The notes under the pieces are model-generated. The model saw only the letters and a program-made list of their open reading frames with translations, was not told the DNA's origin and did not search any database. Both the position numbers and the translations under genes were made by a program. A stretch of 64,000 bases of DNA from Lytechinus pictus. Taxonomy: Eukaryota > Echinodermata > Echinoidea > Temnopleuroida > Toxopneustidae. Below, piece after piece: positions 59,614 through 64,000 of this stretch (within the stretch, counting starts at the first letter, position 1; every line of letters starts with the position of its first letter). The stretch lies in contig NC_087246.1 in assembly GCF_037042905.1 (NCBI RefSeq), positions 37,318,001 through 37,382,000 of the forward strand, written 5' to 3'.

Positions 59614-59639
59614 GAAGTTATTCAGCTCTTAAAATATTT

Positions 59640-60213
59640 AATGGAAAGTCTACTCCGACACAGGATTTTTCTCCTTTTGGAAGGGGGGTGCCAGGCGCGG
59701 ATCCGGGGGGGGGGGGGGCGGGCTGAAGGTTCGCTAGCCCCCTGTAGGATTTTTAAAAAGAAAGAGAGAGAAAGAGACGAATCGACCTTAAATAATAAGT
59801 GAAAACCTATTGATAGTTGCATTTAGTATTGATATTTGCATTTTCTAATTGAAAAGTGAAGAGTCTGGTCACCAATTGGAGTTGAAATAGTAAAAAGTAG
59901 GCTTTAAAAATTATAAGAGCCAGAAGCGTAACCATGTCCTTTCACATATGGATAATATGGGCCAAAGTACGTAATAAACCAGATACATGTACATACTAAG
60001 AAAAAAGAACAATTTTCTACCCTTTGATTCTTTTTATTGCATCTTGCTCCCGAAGAAGCTTATGTATCCTTTTAGGGTGTAGCTAGAGTTGAACCTTTAT
60101 ATTGGAGGTGCAAATTGGCACATAATTGAACGAAAACTTAATGCACCCTTAAATTTAAAAAAGTGCAACGGGCATTTCCTGGTGATAAAGGAGTATAAAG
60201 CATCTTCGTGTTA
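59640..60213. other. Repeat terminus and spacer, no gene
   Basis: CAGGCGCGGATCCGGG plus a G run lies at about 59693-59718, a terminus like that of the 6675 element. The rest is AT-rich. Confidence 0.4.
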
Positions 60214-60933
60214 TCCTAAAAGGACTGGGCTATTTGAGATCTATTGAGGATGGGGGGGGGGGCATGATGGCCCCCCTTCTGATCTCGGCCGCCGTTCGCG
60301 AGGTCGCGCCGAAATTTGGTACGCACATTCCTTACCACATAAACTACAAGATAGTATAATAAAAATTCTGAAAATAATTACTTTTTATTTATTATGAATA
60401 AAATATGCAAATTTATTTATGAAAAACATTATTTGCATATTTAACACCCAATTTCACTTCAAAATTTCTTTTTTTTTGAGATCTCATCTTTGTAATCTAA
60501 TTTAAAGGTTTCTACAAAGAAAAATTGCGAAAGTCAATTTTTTCCTTATGTATTTCTTTGTTTTTAGAATTTCTTATGTATATCTCTGTTTTTTCATCTT
60601 TTGTTTTTCATTGTTTTTTTCAATGGAAATTATTACAGACCATTTAACAACTAAACTAAACCCTAAATTAATTAAGCAGACCAATTAGAACAAAAAATAA
60701 TCACCGTTTTATGGATTTCATCTCCCTTAGACTTTGTACACAAAGTGTAAAAATTAGCTATTTTCGGCATGACATTGTGTCGTAAAAAGTCATGTGACGT
60801 CGCGAATTTGATTTCAAAAGTTGCACGAGACTTCAAAGAAAAAAATCATAAAATTTTGCGGCGCTAACTTTTTGCGTTTCGGAAATATCGCGCGAAGCGT
60901 CGAGGGGGGCATCATGGCCCAGTCCTTTTAGGG
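60214..60933. mobile_element. piggyBac-like MITE with CCTAAAAGGACTGGGC termini
   Basis: CCTAAAAGGACTGGGC at the left and GCCCAGTCCTTTTAGGG at the right are inverted, followed inside by GGGGGGCATGATGGCC and GGGGGGCATCATGGCC. TTAA at 60934-60937 follows the right end; the left flank is TTAT. About 720 bp, no transposase. Confidence 0.65.
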
Positions 60934-60968
60934 TTAAAGTACCAGATTGCAACCAAAAATCTTTGTCA

Positions 60969-61377
60969 CGCTCTACAAACACCGAGTAAAATTTTACTCA
61001 ATATTGGGTAGAAAGGACCCAGGTGAGGTAAAAGGGTACCGGCAGGAATTCCTCAAAAACACGTGTGCACCTGAATAGCATAGCCGGGGTAATAATAATA
61101 GCAGGGCCCGCTGGGGAGAACTGTTTTCGGAACTGAAGTGGCTACCCTGGGTAAATATACCGTTATTGTTATTATTATTATCATTGTTATTATATAAGGG
61201 AACATGCATGTTTGTTGGGTATTTTTTTTACCCCATATTGGGCTAAACGCATGATTTAAGGGTTAATTTAAACGCAACATTGCGTAAAATTTACAAAATA
61301 TTTGGTCAGTATCTTTTTTCCCAACCAACATGCATGTTCCCATTTTATCCAATATTGAGTAAACCTTTTTTAGAGTG
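60969..61377. mobile_element. MITE with GAGTAAAATTTTACTCAATATTGGG ends
   Basis: CGCTCTACAAACACCGAG at the left and CAATATTGAGTAAACC...TTTAGAGTG at the right. It belongs with 20807 and 22860. It contains an AAT/ATT microsatellite at about 61086-61195. Confidence 0.55.
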
Positions 61378-61482
61378 CAGGAGTGCATTTTAGGGTGCAA
61401 ACTTGAACCCATTTGTATAAAACTTATTTAAAAAGCATCGAAGAAAACGGGGACCTATTACGAGGATTAGTTTATTGTTACT

Positions 61483-61518
61483 GGGGGTGCTGAGCATTGT
61501 CACAGCACAGCACCCCCA
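61483..61518. repeat. GGGGGTGCTGAG/CAGCACCCCC hairpin
   Basis: GGGGGTGCTG and CAGCACCCCC pair perfectly around a loop of about 16 bases. The CAGCACCCC motif also occurs in the repeats at 8165 and 45040. Confidence 0.5.
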
Positions 61519-61664
61519 GGAAGAATAAATAATCCTCCGTGGCCAGGTCCATGGAAGAAAATTGCATTTACGTGAACGGTCAAAGAAATTTATCAGCCAT
61601 CAAAATATTGAAGACACGCACACAATCGCCTTCGCCTAAAACGCAAACTTCCTTACGCGCACAC

Positions 61665-61725
61665 ACCCTCACCCTCACACACACACACACCCTCCCTCAC
61701 ACACACACACACCCTCACACCCTCG
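61665..61725. repeat. CA/CCCTCA microsatellite
   Basis: ACACACAC blocks alternate with CCCTCAC. Not coding despite a chance open frame. Confidence 0.7.
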
Positions 61726-61867
61726 TAAACAACACAGGTTGTCACAGAACTGAGACCCACGCAACTTACCTACGAATGGTCATTCAAAATAAGCAGGACA
61801 CAAACACACATGCTCACATATCCGAACTAGCTTCATGCTCAAAGCACTGAACGCAAATCCAGTCTCA

Positions 61868-62041
61868 CATACTCTCTAAATTCAGTAGATTGAAAGTCAA
61901 ATCTAATAGATTGTGGTCAGTGACCAATTCAAAATTGGATCCAAAGTTTCGATCGAATAAGATTGAATTCTAAATCTATTAGATTGAAAACTTTGAGATG
62001 GTCCCTGGTCGCAATGTATTTCAATCTAAATAACTTAGAGA
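61868..62041. mobile_element. MITE with CTCTCTAA termini
   Basis: CTCTCTAAATTCAGTAGATT at the left, CAATCTAAATAACTTAGAGAG at the right, with AATCTAATAGATT and AATCTATTAGATT pairs inside. 174 bp. Confidence 0.6.
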
Positions 62042-62989
62042 GCACAAACATAGAAGAGCAAAAACATAAAAAATACATACCGAGATATGCATATACACAC
62101 CAGTGCATATAAAGCTTATATTGATATTTAATATTTAAAGTTTGTTCAAAAAATTATCCATCTGAAGTGATTCTGTCACATTTTATTTTCATTCGTGCCT
62201 CTCCATAAACTGAATAGTTTAGCAATTTTACATTTACTATAAAGAATACAATTTGGATATAGAGTTTCAGTGACTTGACTTATAATGAAAACAAATAAAG
62301 GATTACACTACCTTAAATCCATTCTTTCCCGCGACATCAATAATAATATCATTACAGGTAAATCTTATGCTTATTTCTATAATTGGGGTTGACAACAATT
62401 TTGTGTCGTCCATAGATATGAAAATAATGTTGACTCTTTGTTCCAATAAACGAATTAGATAGGAATTCATATTGCAGCCATCAAAAACAAGTTATTAGTG
62501 ACAATATGACATTAAAGTACAACAATAATAATAATTGTTAATTCTAGAACAAATGACAATATAAACAATTTTGGGAAGGCCACCAACATTTTCCAATTTT
62601 CCATGTTTTAACAAGTTGTAGGGGATACTGCCATAAACCCCTATGATGATACGTCACAAAACATTGTGCTCACTCAACCATAAACATACGATCTCAAAAT
62701 TTTGGGTGAAGTGGCTAAATGATGGATAGTAAAACAGCATTAACAACAAATTTACTTAGAAACAACATTTGCCCAAGTTTGTATTTACACAATCTGAAAA
62801 ACGACTCTTGTGACTTTTAAAAATTGTCATTTTTAATTCAATCTTTGATTACTCATGCATGACACAGCCGTTCAATCTCATATTTCCCCAGGAGTTGCTT
62901 AATAAGTGAAGGAAAACCACCTACGAAATATCATATTTCAAAATTATTCCGTTCAAAAGTTACAGCAATTTGATTTAGGGGGGACTTAC
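62042..62989. other. No gene seen
   Basis: AT-rich sequence. No continuation of the neighbouring LINE could be recognised here. Confidence 0.4.
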
Positions 62990-64000
62990 TTTTGTTGTTG
63001 TGTATATAATGATCCAGGGTGTCGAACGCTTTACTTAAGTCCATGAAAACACAAATTACATGTTCTTTTTTTTTGCTAAAAGATAAGAAATTTTATCATA
63101 AAGATCAACAAGAGCTAAATCAGCAGAATGAAATTTGCGAAAACCATATTGGGATGGATTTAATAAATTATGTAATGACAAAAATGAAACTAGTATATTG
63201 TAAACAAGACGTTCAAGTATTTTAGAAAATGACGAACAGAGATAGGGTGATAATTCTCAATAAGTGTCCGATCGTCCTTTTTATAAATTTGAGTGATTTT
63301 TGCAACTTTCATATGAAGTGGAAAAATTCCAGTTGACATTGAAATATTACATATATGAACGAAAGGTGTTATGATGGTTAATATAATTTTTTACGGAGGT
63401 AGTTACTGATCTCGTCATGTCCAAAAGAACGATTGTTTTTAAGATTGTTTACGATTTTGAATATTTCCTCAGACTTTGTTGGATTAAAAAACAATGTATA
63501 TTGGCATGAATTGTGTAGATAATCTGCAAAATTAGTTGTGGTTTTTTTAATGCTTATTCCTGCCCATCATTAACAAAATAATCATTAAAACCGTTAACAG
63601 TATCATCTAATGATTCATATACAAAATCACCATGTGAATATTTATGATTTAAATTTACATCCTTTGCTTTCCCTAATAATTCGTTTATATTTTTCCAAGT
63701 GGCTGACATATCTTCTTTAGCATTTTCAAATTTTTGTGAATAATATGTTTTCTTTGCATTTCTAATAATACATGTTAAAACATTTTTATATCTTTTATAT
63801 TTACTAATATTTTCAGATGAAGGATTCTTCAAACTATAAAGTTTGTTTCTTTTTCGAATTGACTTTACAATCCCAAAAGTAATCCATGGTTTTCTGGGAG
63901 TTTTTGATGACCTTTTTGCCTAACTTTTGGAATTGTATGGTTTAAATAACAATGCAATTTATCAATAAATAAGTTATATGCTGTATCAACATCATTACAG
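62990..64000 (-). mobile_element. LINE reverse-transcriptase fragment running off the window
   Basis: On the - strand: YKRYKNVLTCIIRNAKKTYY and SATWKNINELLGKAKD (63832-63554), KVAKITQIYKKDD...ENYHPIS (about 63320-63240), QYGFRKFHSADLALVDLYDK (about 63160-63080) and DLSKAFDTLDH-like coding near 63040-63005, with frameshifts. It ends within the RT core, before the catalytic YADD box, so the 3' half is missing. The 5' part lies beyond 64000. Confidence 0.75.

Larger units (their letters stand above)
56456..59620 (-). mobile_element. LINE with (AAAT)n tail, split by a MITE
   Basis: Reverse-transcriptase fragments run from 59613 to 57693, followed by a long AT-rich 3' region ending in an (AAAT)n tail at about 56459-56483. 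A palindromic MITE sits at 57259-57454 and an AATAAT-rich microsatellite at about 57100-57240. That 56456-57480 belongs to the same element is inferred from orientation and the tail. Confidence 0.65.

Noticed and set aside
61539-61850. Threonine/histidine-rich open frame
   Set aside because: It is a translation of the CA microsatellite.

Overview
The window looks like nuclear DNA of a marine deuterostome, most likely a sea urchin. The reasons are AT-rich spliced genes with long introns, dense short palindromic DNA transposons, decayed jockey/CR1-type LINEs, and repeat families I associate from memory with echinoderm genomes. The species call is an inference. No bacterial, viral or organellar gene organisation is visible.

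Two protein-coding genes can be rebuilt from exon phase, splice signals and protein motifs. The first (+ strand, 3257-9912, three exons) encodes a sulfotransferase-like P-loop protein of about 286 residues. Its 5'-phosphosulfate loop is in exon 1 and its LIRDP-type second motif in exon 2, and a one-base discontinuity separates the apparent start codon from the P-loop frame. The second (- strand, coding 26451-21290, two coding exons joined by a GC-AG intron) encodes a roughly 1225-residue membrane protein. It has a signal peptide, a furin-like REKR site, about 75 copies of an acidic ten-residue repeat, and a seven-helix C-terminal domain resembling proline-rich transmembrane proteins PRRT3/PRRT4. 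A perfect tRNA cloverleaf at 2474-2545 carries a UCA anticodon. A possible orphan coding exon (49725-50086, -) and a possible TATA-led 5' exon (about 49045-48734, -) are weaker calls.

The rest is mostly repeat. 0-1.45 kb: GC-motif minisatellite elements. 3.5-9.5 kb: repeat-filled introns of the sulfotransferase gene. 10.4-10.9 kb: a MITE split by a LINE tail. 12-20 kb: long palindromic repeats and a 16.9-17.7 kb minisatellite cut by a TTAA-flanked insert. 21-26.6 kb: the PRRT-like gene. 27.0-28.2 kb: a 1.2 kb hAT-like element. 29.4-30.35 kb: a minisatellite whose units carry nuclear-receptor DR1 sequences. 33.4-34.4 kb: a LINE fragment. 35.45-41.0 kb: a large foldback element built from about 169-bp monomers. 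41.8-47.6 kb: small DNA transposons, two with perfect 8-bp target duplications. 51.6-53.9 kb, 56.1-59.6 kb and 63.0-64.0 kb: reverse-transcriptase LINEs on the - strand.

The two genes show no functional link beyond proximity. The most unusual content is the minisatellite-coded ectodomain, the foldback element, the UCA-anticodon tRNA, the DR1-bearing minisatellite, and a two-stem RNA fold shared by several LINE 3' ends.
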